Assembly (NCBI GenBank): GCA_034432095.1
Contig: DAOUCV010000083.1
Span: 1 to 5,836 of the forward strand
DNA: 5,836 nucleotides
Reading direction: 5' to 3'
Source: DAOUCV01 sp034432095
GTDB lineage: Bacteria > Chloroflexota > Dehalococcoidia > Dehalococcoidales > UBA2162
The notes beneath the pieces are model-generated. The model searched no databases, had not been told where the DNA came from, and was given only the letters and a program-made list of their open reading frames with translations. The first letter of the stretch is position 1; every line of letters starts with the position of its first letter. Made by a program: the position numbers and the translations under genes. Of this stretch, positions 5,720 to 5,836 are shown one piece after another.

Positions 5720-5748
5720 CAAGTGTGTTTGAGATTCTTACTAATTTT

Positions 5749-5814
5749 TGAAAGTTGGACAGTTAACGCTTGAAAACTGGACAGTTAATGCTTCAAAACT
5801 GGACTGGGGTATTA
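5749..5814 (+). repeat. Three 22-bp tandem repeats in the element terminus
   Basis: Units lie at 5749-5770, 5771-5792 and 5793-5814. The first two match at 19 of 22 positions (consensus TGAAARYTGGACAGTTAAYGCT). The third matches the second at 11 of its first 12 bases (TCAAAACTGGAC) and then diverges. The period is close to two helical turns, so bound protein copies would lie on one DNA face. They are best read as transposase-binding repeats. Confidence 0.8.
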
Positions 5815-5828
5815 CATCCTTCTGAAAA

Positions 5829-5836
5829 AAGGAGGA
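5829..5836 (+). promoter_or_regulatory. Strong Shine-Dalgarno sequence at window edge
   Basis: AAGGAGGA after a run of A, at the extreme right, is a near-perfect ribosome site on the plus strand. It implies a start codon within about 10 nt beyond the edge, probably the transposase gene of the element. Confidence 0.6.

Larger units (their letters stand above)
5434..5723 (-). other. Intergenic leader region of the aro operon
   Basis: About 290 nt lie between aroB and the insertion-sequence end with no long reading frame on either strand. On the operon strand the region is dense in inverted repeats and contains a promoter candidate at its upstream end, a small aromatic-containing ORF and two hairpins near aroB, described separately. 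A transcript from the upstream promoter would carry a 5' leader of about 250 nt, long for a simple operon, which suggests RNA-level control. I recognised no known riboswitch, and no T-box sequence. Confidence 0.5.
5724..5836 (+). mobile_element. Left end of an insertion sequence, IS21-like, cut by window edge
   Basis: From about 5724 (TGTGTTTGAG) to the right edge the sequence has the look of an IS21-family terminus: a TG start, then several copies of a GGACAGTTAA-containing repeat, then a strong ribosome site on the plus strand for a gene beginning outside the window. In IS21 elements multiple repeats near each end bind the transposase IstA, and istA begins within roughly 100 nt of the left tip, which fits here. 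The exact outer border is not certain; TGTCAACAAG at 5714 is an alternative tip. No transposase coding sequence is visible, so the family is an inference from the end architecture. Confidence 0.5.

Noticed and set aside
1..5836. tRNA, rRNA or CRISPR array
   Set aside because: No cloverleaf-like sequence, rRNA signature or spaced direct repeats were seen. The only tandem repeats are the 22-bp units at the element end, which have no spacers.

Overview
The window is almost filled by a tightly packed operon on the minus strand that encodes six of the seven shikimate-pathway enzymes. Transcription runs from right to left: aroB (3-dehydroquinate synthase), aroD (type I 3-dehydroquinate dehydratase), aroE (shikimate dehydrogenase), aroK (shikimate kinase), aroA (EPSP synthase) and aroC (chorismate synthase). 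The gene order equals the order of the chemical steps 2 to 7. AroC runs off the left edge after 356 codons, probably only a few residues short of its end. Neighbouring genes overlap or lie within 5 nt of each other, so they are almost certainly co-transcribed and probably translationally coupled. All six reading frames are intact and carry nearly all the family active-site residues. The first enzyme, DAHP synthase (aroF/aroG), is not in the window.

Organism: bacterial, with mid-range G+C. The compact aroBDEKAC cluster, a class I AroD, an EPSP synthase with ESAATLRF in place of the classical NAGTAMRP loop, and a chorismate synthase of the RFSGR type recall anaerobic Gram-positive and Chloroflexi (Dehalococcoidia-like) lineages. 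This is an impression from remembered family sequences, not a search result.

Right of aroB (5434 to about 5723) lies a non-coding region of about 290 nt that would be the operon leader. On the minus strand it holds, in order of transcription: a candidate promoter (TTGACA, 17 nt, TAGAGT) whose -10 sits in the loop of a 7-bp palindrome; a 30-codon ORF with 2 Tyr, 2 Phe and 1 Trp; a stem formed inside that ORF; a perfect 9-bp hairpin; a second hairpin overlapping an AAGGAGG; and two TATAAT boxes just before the aroB ribosome site. This arrangement would suit attenuation control by aromatic amino acids. It lacks a convincing terminator U-tract and remains a hypothesis.

The far right (about 5724 to 5836) looks like the left tip of an insertion sequence, most likely IS21-like. 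Three 22-bp tandem repeats containing a GGACAGTTAA-type core are followed by a strong Shine-Dalgarno sequence on the plus strand at the window edge, implying a transposase gene that starts just outside. The element sits immediately upstream of the aro leader, so it may have separated the operon from a former upstream neighbour or may influence its transcription.
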